This document shows positions 19,962-30,574 of a DNA stretch of 64,000 nt, one piece after another. The notes beneath the pieces were generated by a model that saw only the letters and a list, made by a program, of their open reading frames with translations, had not been told where the DNA came from and ran no database searches. Position 1 is the first letter of the stretch, and each line of letters opens with the position of its first letter. The position numbers and the translations under genes were made by a program. This DNA comes from Debaryomyces hansenii CBS767 (Eukaryota > Ascomycota > Pichiomycetes > Serinales > Debaryomycetaceae). The DNA lies in NCBI RefSeq assembly GCF_000006445.2, contig NC_006049.2, positions 1,054,001-1,118,000 of the forward strand, in the 5' to 3' direction.

Positions 19962-22900
19962 ATGAGTTTATTTTCCGGAAAGAATTTGTTAGGAACTCCC
20001 CATCGAGTGTCCAACGGGTCTAACAAGAATAAACTTGAGTTTACACCTATAGGCGTTTCAAAAAGCCGAAACAATGGAAATATAGGAGGGTATGATATGT
20101 CACCGCCAAGGTCTAAGTCAAGGTCTACATATGCAGCAAGGCAACCGTTAAACGAACATAAAATAAACCAGTCGTTTAACGAGTCGAGTTTTGATAATAC
20201 GCTAGATAACTTCAACACGACTATCCATTCGTTCCTGAAGCCACCTATTTCGAGTAAGAATACGGCACTGTCCATACCGCCTAAGTTATATCCCGAGCGG
20301 AATCACCTTTTGAGTAATGGGATGAATTCAATTAAAGAACAACAGCTGGAAAACCACAAGCTTGAAACAGAAAACTACAATTTGAAAATTAAGTTGGCCA
20401 CACTCACACGATTCTTTGATCAAACGCCAGAAGAGCAACGTGAATTGGTCACACAGAACATCGATTTGAAGCAACAGCTCATGGAGTCCGCAAGAGATAT
20501 AAAACAGTTGAAAGAAACGATAACAGATTTACAATATCTGTCCAACAAGGAGAATGCAGGATTTTCAGCGCAAAGCATAGAAGAAGTAAGACTGGAATAT
20601 AAGCAACTTTTGAGTGATAGGGAAGCAAAGTTGTCCGAATATGAAAGACAGATTATGTCCATGCAAGACGAGATGGCTTCTAAAAGTAGTAACAGCCATG
20701 TTTCTGACGAGTTGTTGGATAAACTTGAGTATTTGCAACTGGATAACCAATCGTTAAGACGACAGATTGACTCATTAAAAATCACGATTAGTCAACTAGA
20801 GCACGACAATGATGCTGTGGGCAATAACTTTGATGATATTCACGAACAATTGGATAATAAGAATGTCCAGATTCGAGATTTGCAAACTGATTTATCAAAC
20901 TGGAAGGATAAATATGAATATTTGAATTCTGAATACAAGGGATCTACACATTCAAATAATGATAACATTAGCCAATCGAAACAGGAAATAATGCATTTAA
21001 ATTCAAAGATAAAAGATCTTGAATATAAATATATGAACGCCAAGAATATGTTAGAACAGAAGGATGATGATTTAAATAAGATGATGAGCAGTGTACATGA
21101 TGATAAAACTATTGTCGATAAACTTGATAGGAAAGTTGATTCATTAACAAGAGAATTGAAAGAGAAAGACAAGGAAGAGTATAATTTGAGAAGCCAGATC
21201 AAAGCCTTACTTGATCAGAGGACATCTAACAAAGATAATGATTATAAATTTTATGAATCAGAAATCGAATCTTTAAAACTTAAAGAGACGAGGGTTTCAG
21301 AACAGAATAACAAATTAAGAATCGAGATATCTGAGTTGCAAGATCAGCTTTACCAAATTAATACCAATTCGAACAGCCATGATCAAAGATTAAAAAAGCT
21401 TCAGGAGCAGAAAAATGAACTTCAAGACAAGCTTACATATTATGAGAATGAATACGAAATTCTAGAAAAAGCCTTTAATAATGCTGAGTTGGAGTGTGAT
21501 TCTCTTAAAAGCCAACAATTAAAAGCTGATGAAAAAATTATCAACTTAGAAAATGAAAATCAATTATTGCTGAAACAATTGAAGAGTAATTCTTCCAAAC
21601 TGAATAATTCAGCATTACTTGAGTTGGAAAACTTCAATAGAAAACAACTTGAAACTGAAAGAAGGCAGTTGATCGAAGAAGTTGATTCTTTGAAATTTGA
21701 CTTGAAAAGAGTTACAAATGAATTAGAATTTACGAAAAATAATAAACCAGTCGATTTTAACAATCAATACTTGGACTCTGAATATCAAAAACTACTCATG
21801 GAAAAGAATAAATTACAGTTTACAGCTGATGATAATGAAATTAAGTTTAGAGAATTAGATTCAAAGTGTAGAAAGCTTCAAACTATTATTGATGATAAAG
21901 AGTCTATAATTGAAGATTTGGAGGCTAGAGTTAGAGAGGTTGACCGTAATAATAAGTTGAAATTTCTCGTTGAAGATGACGAAAAAACCGAGTTACTAAA
22001 AGCTAAGTCAAATAATGAATCAAAGATGAGACTATTGCAACTTGAGAATGAAAATCTACAGAAAGAATTTGAGACTCAAATTAATTTCTATAAGAACAAA
22101 CTAGAGATTTTATTGCAACGCCAAGAGGAAGACATATATAATAATAACAACCACAACAAAAGAAATTATGAGAATCAATCTTCATCTATTGTTTTATTAC
22201 TTGAAAAACAATTAGAAGATTCTCAAGCTTTACGAAATGAAATTTCTCAGAAACTTAGTGAGCAAATAGCTACAAGCGATGACTTTAAATGGAAGTATGA
22301 AAAACTACAAAAAGACAATGAACAACTAGTTGAACTTAGCAATGCGCTTGACAAGAATGAAAAATATGTTAAATTAGAAAATAGCCAGCTTGAAATGAGG
22401 ATGAAAACGCTAACACAAGAATTGAATAATACCACAAGACATTGCTCTAAGCTAGCTAACAAAGTAAAGGAACTCAAGCAACGAGAAATGATTAATGATA
22501 AATATAAATCTGATAATAATGAATGGAACAAATCTCATTTAACAAGCAAATGCCGTGACTTACAAGTACACAATTCATATTTACAAGATAAATTAGACAA
22601 TATTAATTCAAGATTTGCGTCAACCCATATTTCCTCTCCTTCAGATAATAAAAAAGTTAAACTTTTAGAGAATGAATTACATTACTATAAGGCAAAACTA
22701 TACGATATAAATTTGAGGTCTAATGATTTAGGAGTCATGTATCAATTTGTTATGAATGCAATAAAAAATTCTAATAGGTTAATTAAGAATGATATTATAA
22801 AATTGACTCAGTGCGGTATCTATCCAGATTATGCCTCGATGAGTTTGCAAAAATTACAAAAGGGCAATAAACTATCGTTCAAAGCTTTGTCGAAATTTGT

Positions 22901-23012
22901 GCTAGCTATGGTCAGGATTAGAAGACGATCAGAAAAAGCTGAACAGAGAAAAATTAGACTATTTGAACTAAAGAATGAAATAGAAACAGACAAGATCACC
23001 TTACTTGTGTGA
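19962..23012 (+). CDS. SPC110: SPC110, spindle pole body inner-plaque coiled-coil protein
   Basis: 1016 codons. The N-terminus has the LEFTPIGVSKS block that matches MEFTPVG of S. cerevisiae Spc110, with Cdk-type TP/SP sites (GTPHR, SPPRSKS). A CM1-like segment at about residues 125-175 (LENHKLETENYNLKIKLATL) would contact the gamma-tubulin small complex. Residues ~180-890 are predicted long coiled coil, rich in E, K, N and Q with heptads. The C-terminal domain (ELHYYKAKLYDINLRSNDL; LSFKALSKFVLAMVRIRRRS) corresponds to the Spc42/calmodulin-binding end, with an amphipathic basic calmodulin-type helix. It links gamma-tubulin complexes to the central plaque of the spindle pole body on the nuclear side. 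Confidence 0.93.
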   Translation: MSLFSGKNLLGTPHRVSNGSNKNKLEFTPIGVSKSRNNGNIGGYDMSPPRSKSRSTYAARQPLNEHKINQSFNESSFDNTLDNFNTTIHSFLKPPISSKNTALSIPPKLYPERNHLLSNGMNSIKEQQLENHKLETENYNLKIKLATLTRFFDQTPEEQRELVTQNIDLKQQLMESARDIKQLKETITDLQYLSNKENAGFSAQSIEEVRLEYKQLLSDREAKLSEYERQIMSMQDEMASKSSNSHVSDELLDKLEYLQLDNQSLRRQIDSLKITISQLEHDNDAVGNNFDDIHEQLDNKNVQIRDLQTDLSNWKDKYEYLNSEYKGSTHSNNDNISQSKQEIMHLNSKIKDLEYKYMNAKNMLEQKDDDLNKMMSSVHDDKTIVDKLDRKVDSLTRELKEKDKEEYNLRSQIKALLDQRTSNKDNDYKFYESEIESLKLKETRVSEQNNKLRIEISELQDQLYQINTNSNSHDQRLKKLQEQKNELQDKLTYYENEYEILEKAFNNAELECDSLKSQQLKADEKIINLENENQLLLKQLKSNSSKLNNSALLELENFNRKQLETERRQLIEEVDSLKFDLKRVTNELEFTKNNKPVDFNNQYLDSEYQKLLMEKNKLQFTADDNEIKFRELDSKCRKLQTIIDDKESIIEDLEARVREVDRNNKLKFLVEDDEKTELLKAKSNNESKMRLLQLENENLQKEFETQINFYKNKLEILLQRQEEDIYNNNNHNKRNYENQSSSIVLLLEKQLEDSQALRNEISQKLSEQIATSDDFKWKYEKLQKDNEQLVELSNALDKNEKYVKLENSQLEMRMKTLTQELNNTTRHCSKLANKVKELKQREMINDKYKSDNNEWNKSHLTSKCRDLQVHNSYLQDKLDNINSRFASTHISSPSDNKKVKLLENELHYYKAKLYDINLRSNDLGVMYQFVMNAIKNSNRLIKNDIIKLTQCGIYPDYASMSLQKLQKGNKLSFKALSKFVLAMVRIRRRSEKAEQRKIRLFELKNEIETDKITLLV

Positions 23013-23164
23013 TTTTCTTCAGAATTATTTATTTCTATTGTATAAATATTTATGTTAATTTGGAAACAACAAGATAGGTTTTATTTAATATACAGCGGAC
23101 ACTTAGATTTCATGAATGTAGAAGGAAAATCGACTACGTATTGTAGCTTTATGTAACGTAATTG

Positions 23165-23851
23165 CTATCTCATTATTCTTGTTACAGGTGTCTGAAAAAT
23201 CTTGTCAGTGGATGGCTGCCTCGATCTTCCAATTCTAGGAGTTTGCATCACAGCATTCTGATGATTCGAATTATTTCCAGAATTCGTTCTTATATTCATC
23301 GAGAATGTATTATTTCCTGGTACCAACAAATCAGATGTAGAATTGATTGAAATATCGCCTGCGTTATTCCCCATTATACTATCATTGACCATATCAGGTG
23401 GTGAAAGTATATCCATTGTATCACTAGGATTATATCCATTAGATAAAAATTCTGCAATAGTAAACTCTTCTGGATCATCTACTGATTCATATGCATTATT
23501 AGACAGTTTGGTATAAACAGATTTCAATATAGTTTTATCTTTTTGCTTGTGCAACGAACTTGATTCGTCCATGAATTTATCAAATATTGCCAAATCACTC
23601 CAAGCCTTATCTTTTAAAAGTTTCCTATTTTTATATACCTTTGTACCAAACGTTGAAGAGCTTATTGGTAAACCACTATCTTCTTCTTCTTCTAGTAAGT
23701 ATTGGGGGAACAATGTTGTTGTTGCCTCTATTAGTGACTGTGTATCGATATCATTGAAAGGTATAGGATCATCTTCCCATTTTTCCATATAAATCACCTG
23801 GTTTGGATCATCTAGATGTACGTACGAGAACGTAGAATCCCTCGTACCCAT
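23165..23851 (-). CDS. Hypothetical acidic protein with Cdk-type sites
   Basis: 228 codons from ATG 23851; I do not recognise it. The N-terminal half is acidic and moderately ordered (VIYMEKWEDDPIPFNDIDTQ; FPQYLLEEEEDSGLP). The C-terminal half is Asn/Ser-rich and ends in a basic tail with two TP sites (MQTPRIGRSRQ and IFQTPVTRIMR), plus an SPP at about residue 149. No membrane segment or zinc motif. It is convergent with SPC110 (153 bp apart) and upstream of the RPO31 end in tandem. The TP-rich basic tail suggests a small cell-cycle-regulated nuclear protein, but that is a guess; no function should be assigned. Confidence 0.75.
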   Translation of the reverse strand: MGTRDSTFSYVHLDDPNQVIYMEKWEDDPIPFNDIDTQSLIEATTTLFPQYLLEEEEDSGLPISSSTFGTKVYKNRKLLKDKAWSDLAIFDKFMDESSSLHKQKDKTILKSVYTKLSNNAYESVDDPEEFTIAEFLSNGYNPSDTMDILSPPDMVNDSIMGNNAGDISINSTSDLLVPGNNTFSMNIRTNSGNNSNHQNAVMQTPRIGRSRQPSTDKIFQTPVTRIMR

Positions 23852-24017
23852 TGTGATAAAGAATTTGGTTATTTAATGCAATTTTATCTTAAAAGAGAAT
23901 GATAATGATTTTGTTTTTATTTATTTGTACGCAATTTTGCGACCTTACAATACTTGCAAAATAAACTAGAATTTTATTATATATACAATAGACCGTTTAA
24001 AATACATTATTATAAAC

Positions 24018-27000
24018 TCATGCTGTAGCCGAAACTTCACACATACCTTCAAACAAGGTAGGTTTCATTTCCAAAGCTTTCTTATCTACGTCGAAGGAAT
24101 TTACTAACTTAAACGCACCAGTACCAATATTCATGGTTTGTCCAAGAATAATACATTCTGAAACACCTTCAATTTTATCGTTCTTCATGTAGAAGGAGGC
24201 ATCGAACAAATGATCAGTAGTCTTTTCGAAAGATGCCAATTGTAAAACGGAATCCCTCATCTTACTCAAACCGAATCTTGTAATACCCAATACCTCACCC
24301 TTGTATGTCATGACATCACCTAATAATTGAATATGACGGGGATCAACACTCATACCATGCTTACTCATAGTATAGTCAATTTCACCAATAATGGAAGCTC
24401 TGGCGGCTTCGATACCCAACACTTGGAATACCTCAAGAATATGGTTAGTCGAAGTTTTGGTACCTACCACACCGTCGGTACTCATAACCTCCTTCAAACC
24501 GTAACCTTCAACTAATAATTCTTTCTTACCATCATCCCTGATATTAATAACTGCACGAGAAATATCCGGTAAACCCTTAATACAAATTCTAGGTAATGCT
24601 CTCTTCAAATGTTGCATTCTGAAGAACAATGAATTTACAATCGATGCATCAGTTCCCTTATAATCAGCAGAAGCGTTCTTCATCAAGTTGATTGATTTAG
24701 GTTCTCTCAAGGTCACTAATACGTTAATTCTGTCCTTACCAGTAACTGAGACATCACCAGCCAAAATCTTTAACTTTGGTGCATTAGCAATGGAATGAGC
24801 AATACTTTCAATGTTCAATTCCAATTGCAATTTTTCAATTGTATTTAAATCTATTTTAATGGATAAGTATGCCATATTATTCTTATAGACATCTTCAATG
24901 AAGTAAGCAACGTCTTCTAATAAAGTCTTTTCAACTCTACCTTTTACGACACGGGCAGCTATTTCATCATCATCATTGACTAAAACGGAATTGATAATTG
25001 GAGTCGAAATAACTTTGGATGCATTGATAATTTCTTTAATACGAGGCACACCTAAAGTAACATTCATGGACGCAACACCTGCAAAATGGAAAGTCTTTAA
25101 CGTCATTTGCGTACCTGGTTCACCAATAGATTGTGCACCAATAGCACCAACAGCTGTACCAGGCTCAACCTTAGCCCTTGAGTATTTGTAAATACATTGC
25201 TCCAAAAACTTGTTGATTGAGTTTGCTGAAACCTTCGATAATTGATTAATGGCAACCAAACTTTCATCACTTTCGTCAAGCCTAATGAAGTCTTCTGCAG
25301 GTTCAGTCAAGAATGGCTTTAACATTTTCTTTTCTCTAATTTCTGCTAATTTTGTAGCCTTATTAGTTGTAAATTCTCTGATGGATTGGTAGAATTCTCT
25401 TTCAGCATCATTCTGATCAATATATTCAATTTTATCACTATCCTCTAATGGGATAATTTTACCAACATTGTCATACCTCACCAATCTATCTTCTAACGGA
25501 TGCAAAATAGAATCCACCAATTCAATAATTTGATATGGTAACAACCCTTTATCTTCAATGTCAAAAGTAATGTTATATGCATGATCCCATTGACGAACAA
25601 AGTTGACTGGTCTCGCATCACCCTCCATATCAAACGGATCTAAGCCATCACCACCATATGTAAATTGAACAATACCATTTGAAGAATTACGAACAGTATG
25701 ATCATATTGTGCTGATAAGTCATCCAAAGATTTCATCAATCTTCTTGACATATAACCAGTTTCTGCTGTCTTGACAGCAGTATCAACTAAACCTTCTCTA
25801 CCCGAAATAGAATGGAATAAAAACTCAGGAGGGGTTAAACCACTGAAGAATGAATTTCTCACGAAACCCTTAGATTGAGGAGTTTTAGAATTTTTCGTAA
25901 AATGAGGTAAAGATCTATCCTGAAATCCATCAGGAACACGGTTACCAGAAATAATTTGTTGACCAACAACAGCCACCATTTGAGAAACGTTTAATGTAGA
26001 ACCTTTAGAACCACAAGTTGCCATAATCAATGGTGCATTAGCGGAATCCAATTCATTGATACAAATTTCCCCGACTTCTTCTCTAACCTTAGACAATAGA
26101 CCACCAATCTTTGCCTCCAAAGTTTGCTCCTCATTACACCCGGGTTGAGTCTCTAAATTTCCTCTGTTATACAAATCAATTAATTCATCACACTTAAGAT
26201 AAGCTTGTTCAACCATTAATTCCTTCTTCTGCTTTAAATCAGAACCAGGGATGACATCATTAATACCAATCGAAAATCCTCTATTACCCAAATATCTGGC
26301 ACAAAGCTTAGCCATACGATTCATGGCATTCGCCGCTTCGTCCGGGCCATAATCTCTCAATATGGTATAGAAAACTGAATGCTTCTTACCGTCACCTAAA
26401 GTCGACTTATCCATGACACCACTCAAAATCTGTGAGCCTCTTATAATAACAAACCCATCATTTGGCGACATTTCATTAGGGAAGCCTTTAGCAGGAGGTG
26501 TATACGTTTTATTCTTTGCGTCCAAGTTAATAACAACGTTGGATTTCTTATTAGGTTTAATTAACAAGGAAAAAACTTGTTTACCGGTCCATAACATAAC
26601 TGGTTTAAAGATAGCAGGTGGAGGAATGTCAAATTGAATATCTGCATCTGACATCATACATAAAAGTTGAACTAAGGAAGCTCTATCGAAAAAGGAATCC
26701 TTGTGAGAGACCAAATAGGATCCTGTAATAAAATCCTGTGTTGCAGCAATGATTGGTTCACCAGATTTAGGGGTCAATAAATTATTTTTAACACCCATCA
26801 AATTAATTGCTTCTGCTCTGGCCTCTTCAGTTTGAGGGACATGAATATTCATTTCATCACCATCAAAATCAGCATTATAAGGAGTACACACACATTCATT
26901 AAGACGGAACGTTCTCCACGGTCTGATTTTTGCGTAATGCGATAAAATGGACAATCTATGTAAGGAAGGTTGTCTATTGAATAAAACAATATCTCCATCT

Positions 27001-28391
27001 TCGATATGTCTTTCCACAACATCACCTATATGCAAGTTTTTAGCTAATTTAACACGATCACCAAATCTCAAGTTTCTCTTTGCCAGTTCGTTCTGTTTCA
27101 AAAGATAATTAGCACCAGGATGAACATTTGGACCACTCAAAATTAATTTTTGCAACTTCTTACGATTATAACGAGTACACTTCTCAGGATATGTCAAAAC
27201 TTTCGCTACTCTATCAGGGACAGCAACTTCATCAATTTTTAAATTTGGATCCGGAGAAATGACTGTTCTACCGGAGAAATCAACTCTCTTACCCGATAAA
27301 TTACCTCTAAAACGACCCTGTTTACCTTTCAATCTTTGACAGAAACCTCTGATTGGCTTTGATGATTTTGAACCACCCCCTGAGGAAGGTAACAATGCAG
27401 GGTTAGCTGAATCAGAATTAATATACATAGCAACTGACAATTGTAAATAGTCCCATTGCTCCATTAAATTGTTAATTGAAATACCCTTCTCAATACCAGC
27501 TTTAATTAACGACGATGTCCAAACTATTTCTGTTAATTTGATTGTTAAATCATCTTCATTCGACTGGGCATCCATCATGACTGAAGGTCTAATACAGACA
27601 GGTGGTGCAGGCAAATATCTCCAGATATACATTTCCGGTCTACCTCCTCTTGCAGAATCAATACCTAGTAACTCACAATCGGACGGAGATATCTGTTTAA
27701 ACAAGTTCAATACTTTCAAAGGGTTTAAATCATCATGGATTCTTTTGACAAACTTTTCTAATTCAGGATTTCTCAGGAAAACCTCATCAAATTCCTTGTC
27801 CCAGAGGTCTTTTTCAGGGGTTGCTTTCTTACCTATCCATCTGAAAGTATCATGTACGATCTTCAACGCCGCTGGGCCCGCTCCGCTCGCAGCCTTCTTG
27901 ACCACACCATTAACATGATTACAGTTCAAGCATCTTCTTTGCTTCTTACATTGTTCTAACAACTTCTTCAATATCTTCATTCTTCTCAAATTATCGATGT
28001 GTGGTCTTCTCAAGTCGTTCAAAAAACTTCTCTTAGTCTGCTCATCCAATAGAACAGCTGAACAGTTCTTACAAATGCATTGTAACACCTGGATCGTCGC
28101 CTTGAAGTACCCGACATGGAACACAGGTAATGCTAATTTAATGTGTCCAAAATGCCCGTGACACGACGCCAAGTTACCATGACAGGTAGCACATTCGTTG
28201 GCATTAGAAGAAATACCCATCTTGGTATCCAAAGCCCCCCCATCCTTCGGTATTCTACCTTTTTCTAAATCATACAAATCTCTGGTGTGAACCTCAACTT
28301 CTGACTGTGCAATGATATCTTTAGCGGATAGAGCTCCGAATTCAATTCCCTTGATGCACTTAGGAGCAACATCAACTACGACCTCCTTCAT
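24018..28391 (-). CDS. RPO31: RPO31/RPC160, largest subunit of RNA polymerase III
   Basis: 1457 codons. N-terminal zinc ligands CATCHGNLASCHGHFGH and a second CxxC pair (RRCLNCNH) form the clamp. The catalytic magnesium loop NADFDGDEMNIHVP lies near residue 508, the bridge-helix region contains TGYMSRRLMKSLDDL, and the trigger-loop region follows EPGTQMTLKTFHFAGVASMN. The Pol III-type opening (KCIKGIEFGALSAKDI) separates it from Rpa190 and Rpo21, and there is no heptad C-terminal domain. It makes tRNAs, 5S and U6 RNA in the nucleus. RPO31 and RPT5 are also neighbours in S. cerevisiae (YOR116C, YOR117W). Confidence 0.98.
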   Translation of the reverse strand: MKEVVVDVAPKCIKGIEFGALSAKDIIAQSEVEVHTRDLYDLEKGRIPKDGGALDTKMGISSNANECATCHGNLASCHGHFGHIKLALPVFHVGYFKATIQVLQCICKNCSAVLLDEQTKRSFLNDLRRPHIDNLRRMKILKKLLEQCKKQRRCLNCNHVNGVVKKAASGAGPAALKIVHDTFRWIGKKATPEKDLWDKEFDEVFLRNPELEKFVKRIHDDLNPLKVLNLFKQISPSDCELLGIDSARGGRPEMYIWRYLPAPPVCIRPSVMMDAQSNEDDLTIKLTEIVWTSSLIKAGIEKGISINNLMEQWDYLQLSVAMYINSDSANPALLPSSGGGSKSSKPIRGFCQRLKGKQGRFRGNLSGKRVDFSGRTVISPDPNLKIDEVAVPDRVAKVLTYPEKCTRYNRKKLQKLILSGPNVHPGANYLLKQNELAKRNLRFGDRVKLAKNLHIGDVVERHIEDGDIVLFNRQPSLHRLSILSHYAKIRPWRTFRLNECVCTPYNADFDGDEMNIHVPQTEEARAEAINLMGVKNNLLTPKSGEPIIAATQDFITGSYLVSHKDSFFDRASLVQLLCMMSDADIQFDIPPPAIFKPVMLWTGKQVFSLLIKPNKKSNVVINLDAKNKTYTPPAKGFPNEMSPNDGFVIIRGSQILSGVMDKSTLGDGKKHSVFYTILRDYGPDEAANAMNRMAKLCARYLGNRGFSIGINDVIPGSDLKQKKELMVEQAYLKCDELIDLYNRGNLETQPGCNEEQTLEAKIGGLLSKVREEVGEICINELDSANAPLIMATCGSKGSTLNVSQMVAVVGQQIISGNRVPDGFQDRSLPHFTKNSKTPQSKGFVRNSFFSGLTPPEFLFHSISGREGLVDTAVKTAETGYMSRRLMKSLDDLSAQYDHTVRNSSNGIVQFTYGGDGLDPFDMEGDARPVNFVRQWDHAYNITFDIEDKGLLPYQIIELVDSILHPLEDRLVRYDNVGKIIPLEDSDKIEYIDQNDAEREFYQSIREFTTNKATKLAEIREKKMLKPFLTEPAEDFIRLDESDESLVAINQLSKVSANSINKFLEQCIYKYSRAKVEPGTAVGAIGAQSIGEPGTQMTLKTFHFAGVASMNVTLGVPRIKEIINASKVISTPIINSVLVNDDDEIAARVVKGRVEKTLLEDVAYFIEDVYKNNMAYLSIKIDLNTIEKLQLELNIESIAHSIANAPKLKILAGDVSVTGKDRINVLVTLREPKSINLMKNASADYKGTDASIVNSLFFRMQHLKRALPRICIKGLPDISRAVINIRDDGKKELLVEGYGLKEVMSTDGVVGTKTSTNHILEVFQVLGIEAARASIIGEIDYTMSKHGMSVDPRHIQLLGDVMTYKGEVLGITRFGLSKMRDSVLQLASFEKTTDHLFDASFYMKNDKIEGVSECIILGQTMNIGTGAFKLVNSFDVDKKALEMKPTLFEGMCEVSATA

Positions 28392-28492
28392 TACACTCTT
28401 TTCCTTACCAATTTAATAGATGACAAACGTATATAATCATTATATCCTTCATCTAGTACAACTTTTTTTTTTAAAAAAATCATCATCCGAAT

Positions 28493-28498
28493 CACGTG
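28493..28498. promoter_or_regulatory. CACGTG E-box between RPO31 and SEM1
   Basis: Perfect Cbf1-type palindrome within ATCACGTGAC, about 102 bp from the RPO31 start and 99 bp from the SEM1 start. Its position is typical for an upstream activating site; the factor is inferred. Confidence 0.4.
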
Positions 28499-28555
28499 AC
28501 TGATCTATCAGGTCGTGCAAAAAAAACGGCTTCAAGTTGAACTTAATGGATTAAT

Positions 28556-28564
28556 GGTGGCAAT
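28556..28564 (+). promoter_or_regulatory. PACE-like element upstream of SEM1
   Basis: GGTGGCAAT matches 8 of 9 bases of the proteasome-associated control element GGTGGCAAA bound by Rpn4 in S. cerevisiae. It lies 33 bp upstream of the SEM1 ATG. A related site sits upstream of RPT5. Confidence 0.5.
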
Positions 28565-28596
28565 AAGAGTAGTTATTTCACCAATAGTACCAGGAA

Positions 28597-28848
28597 ATGT
28601 CAAAACAAGAAGTCAAAAACACCAATTTACCAACCAAGGACGAGGACGAAAAGAAAGTCATCAAGACTTTAGAAGAAGACGATGAATTCGAAGACTTTCC
28701 TGAAGACACTAAGTGGTCCAATGAACCAAACCCACAGATCAATCCAACAAATTTATGGCAAGAAGATTGGGATGATGATGACAACCAAGACGAGTTCTCG
28801 CAAAGGTTAAGAGAAGAATTGAAGAAGGCACAAAAACCAAATGCCTAG
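28597..28848 (+). CDS. SEM1: SEM1/DSS1, 26S proteasome lid and TREX-2 subunit
   Basis: 83 codons, the usual size for Sem1/Dss1. Two acidic clusters (EEDDEFEDFPED and QEDWDDDDNQDEFSQ) carry the conserved Trp/Phe residues that bind partner PCI proteins and ubiquitin, and a C-terminal helix (RLREELKK) follows. It acts as a disordered tether in the proteasome lid, in the nuclear TREX-2 mRNA export complex and with other PCI-domain assemblies. It is convergent with RPT5, another proteasome gene. Confidence 0.95.
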   Translation: MSKQEVKNTNLPTKDEDEKKVIKTLEEDDEFEDFPEDTKWSNEPNPQINPTNLWQEDWDDDDNQDEFSQRLREELKKAQKPNA

Positions 28849-28998
28849 GGTATGTGTCTAAATGAGCGAAAGAAGAGTGCCAGGATGGGGAGATACGTAT
28901 CTACACGAATTGCAATTCAATTCCTTGGTGTATATTAGAATTATATATAATTAATGATGATTATTTTACATTGAATGCCCAATCTGAAACGTAGAAAC

Positions 28999-30282
28999 CT
29001 AAGCATAGAAGTTGACAGATTTCGATTTTCTGGCTTGGACTTCACCTATGGCTTCGACGAAGTCTTCATGCTTTATAATTGATTTACCGTTTCTCAAGGC
29101 AATCATACCTGCTTCCACGGTGACGGCTTTCAATTGAGCACCATTGAACTCATCTGTAGATCTGGCCAATTCTCTCCAGTTGACCGAAGAATTGTCACAG
29201 TTTAATTTTCTGGCGTGAATCTTCAATACGGATTCTCTGGCTTCTTCTGATGGTAATGGGAATTCTATCTTTCTATCCAATCTACCCGATCTCAACAATG
29301 CAGGATCTAATGTATCGACTCTGTTAGTGGCGGCCAAGACCTTAACTCTGTCGTCAGAACCAAAACCATCTAATTGATTTAAAAGTTCCAACATAGTTCT
29401 TTGTACTTCTCTGTCACCACTCTTATCGGAATCGAATCTCTTAGTACCAATTGCATCCAATTCATCAATGAATATAATTGTTGGTGCTTTTTCCTTAGCT
29501 AAGGCGAATGCATCACGAACCAATTTGGCACCGTCCCCAATAAACATTTGAACCAATTGAGGAGCAGCTAACTTCAAGAAGGTTGCTCCAGATTGGGCTG
29601 CACAGGCTCTTGCTAATAATGTTTTCCCGGTACCTGGTGGCCCGTACATCAAAGCACCTTTTGGAGGTTTAATTCCCAAGTTTTTGAATTTGTCTGCCTG
29701 TTTCATAGGTAACACCACTGCTTCAATCAACTCCTCAATTTGTTTGTCCAATCCACCAATATCAGAATAATCTTCAGTTGGCTTTTCGTCAACTTCCATA
29801 GCTTTCACCCTTGAATCATATTCGGATGGTAATGTGTCCAAAATCAAGTATGAATCCTTATTCACCCCAATAAGATCATTTGGCTTCAAATTGGCCGGAT
29901 CAACCAACCCAATCAATGGCAAGAAAATCGTTTGTCTGGTCGATGTCTTAATCACAGCCGATTTTCCTGATCTAGTGGCATCCAAATCCACATTGGCTCC
30001 TTGTTCACTTGCCTCCTTTTCGGCACTCAAATCTAATAATTCAACAACATTCCCGACCAAATATGGTAACTGCTTATTATTATTGATTTTTTCCTGGTTG
30101 TCCTTAATTCTCTCCAACATAACTGTCTTTTCATGTGTCAATCTTTGTGACTCCGATCTCATCACCTTGATATCATTATCCAATAACCTGGTTCTGTTCA
30201 TAATATCTGACGTCGAAGATTGCAAAATTTCTTGATCTATACTGTCATCTTGTTGGTTTTCTAATTCTTCTAATGTAGACAT
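28999..30282 (-). CDS. RPT5: RPT5, 26S proteasome base AAA ATPase
   Basis: 427 codons from ATG 30282 (the open frame begins at a TTG two codons earlier). An N-terminal coiled coil (residues ~30-70) and OB-fold are followed by the AAA domain: Walker A GPPGTGKT, Walker [12 protein letters not shown], arginine fingers in [15 protein letters not shown]. The C-terminus FYA is the HbYX-type motif by which Rpt5 docks into the 20S alpha ring. The protein unfolds and threads ubiquitinated substrates. The N-terminal sequence ([11 protein letters not shown] ... [14 protein letters not shown]) is specific to Rpt5/PSMC3 among the six ATPases. Confidence 0.97.
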   Translation of the reverse strand: MSTLEELENQQDDSIDQEILQSSTSDIMNRTRLLDNDIKVMRSESQRLTHEKTVMLERIKDNQEKINNNKQLPYLVGNVVELLDLSAEKEASEQGANVDLDATRSGKSAVIKTSTRQTIFLPLIGLVDPANLKPNDLIGVNKDSYLILDTLPSEYDSRVKAMEVDEKPTEDYSDIGGLDKQIEELIEAVVLPMKQADKFKNLGIKPPKGALMYGPPGTGKTLLARACAAQSGATFLKLAAPQLVQMFIGDGAKLVRDAFALAKEKAPTIIFIDELDAIGTKRFDSDKSGDREVQRTMLELLNQLDGFGSDDRVKVLAATNRVDTLDPALLRSGRLDRKIEFPLPSEEARESVLKIHARKLNCDNSSVNWRELARSTDEFNGAQLKAVTVEAGMIALRNGKSIIKHEDFVEAIGEVQARKSKSVNFYA

Positions 30283-30444
30283 TTTCAATGCTTGTTTAGA
30301 TTTTTATGTCCTAGTTTCTAGCTCTTTAACAACAATGAATTAAATACGAATAAGTAATACAATTCTAATCAATCAACACTGTATTTTCTTTAAATAGGTA
30401 TATTCACGATACTTCACTGCTATGGCTTCTTTTCAACTATAGCT

Positions 30445-30453
30445 CTTGCCACT
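30445..30453 (-). promoter_or_regulatory. PACE-like element upstream of RPT5
   Basis: AGTGGCAAG on the minus strand matches 7 of 9 positions of GGTGGCAAA and lies about 165 bp upstream of the RPT5 ATG, within the spacer shared with CDD1. Weak alone, but the paired occurrence with the SEM1 site supports Rpn4-type control. Confidence 0.35.
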
Positions 30454-30574
30454 CAACTTTTGGTGAAATCTCAATACGGCGATTTTGTGTAACTTTCATA
30501 TCTAGCTGCTTTAGCTCCAAAATGATTAGAGAAGGAACCTTTTTGGGATCAATATAGGGCAAGAATAGATAGAG

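Larger units (their letters stand above)
28392..28596. promoter_or_regulatory. Divergent promoter RPO31 / SEM1
   Basis: A 205-bp bidirectional spacer with a T9/A7 tract (about 28464-28478), a CACGTG E-box at 28493-28498 and a GGTGGCAAT proteasome-type element close to SEM1. A Pol III subunit and a proteasome subunit share it. Confidence 0.6.
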
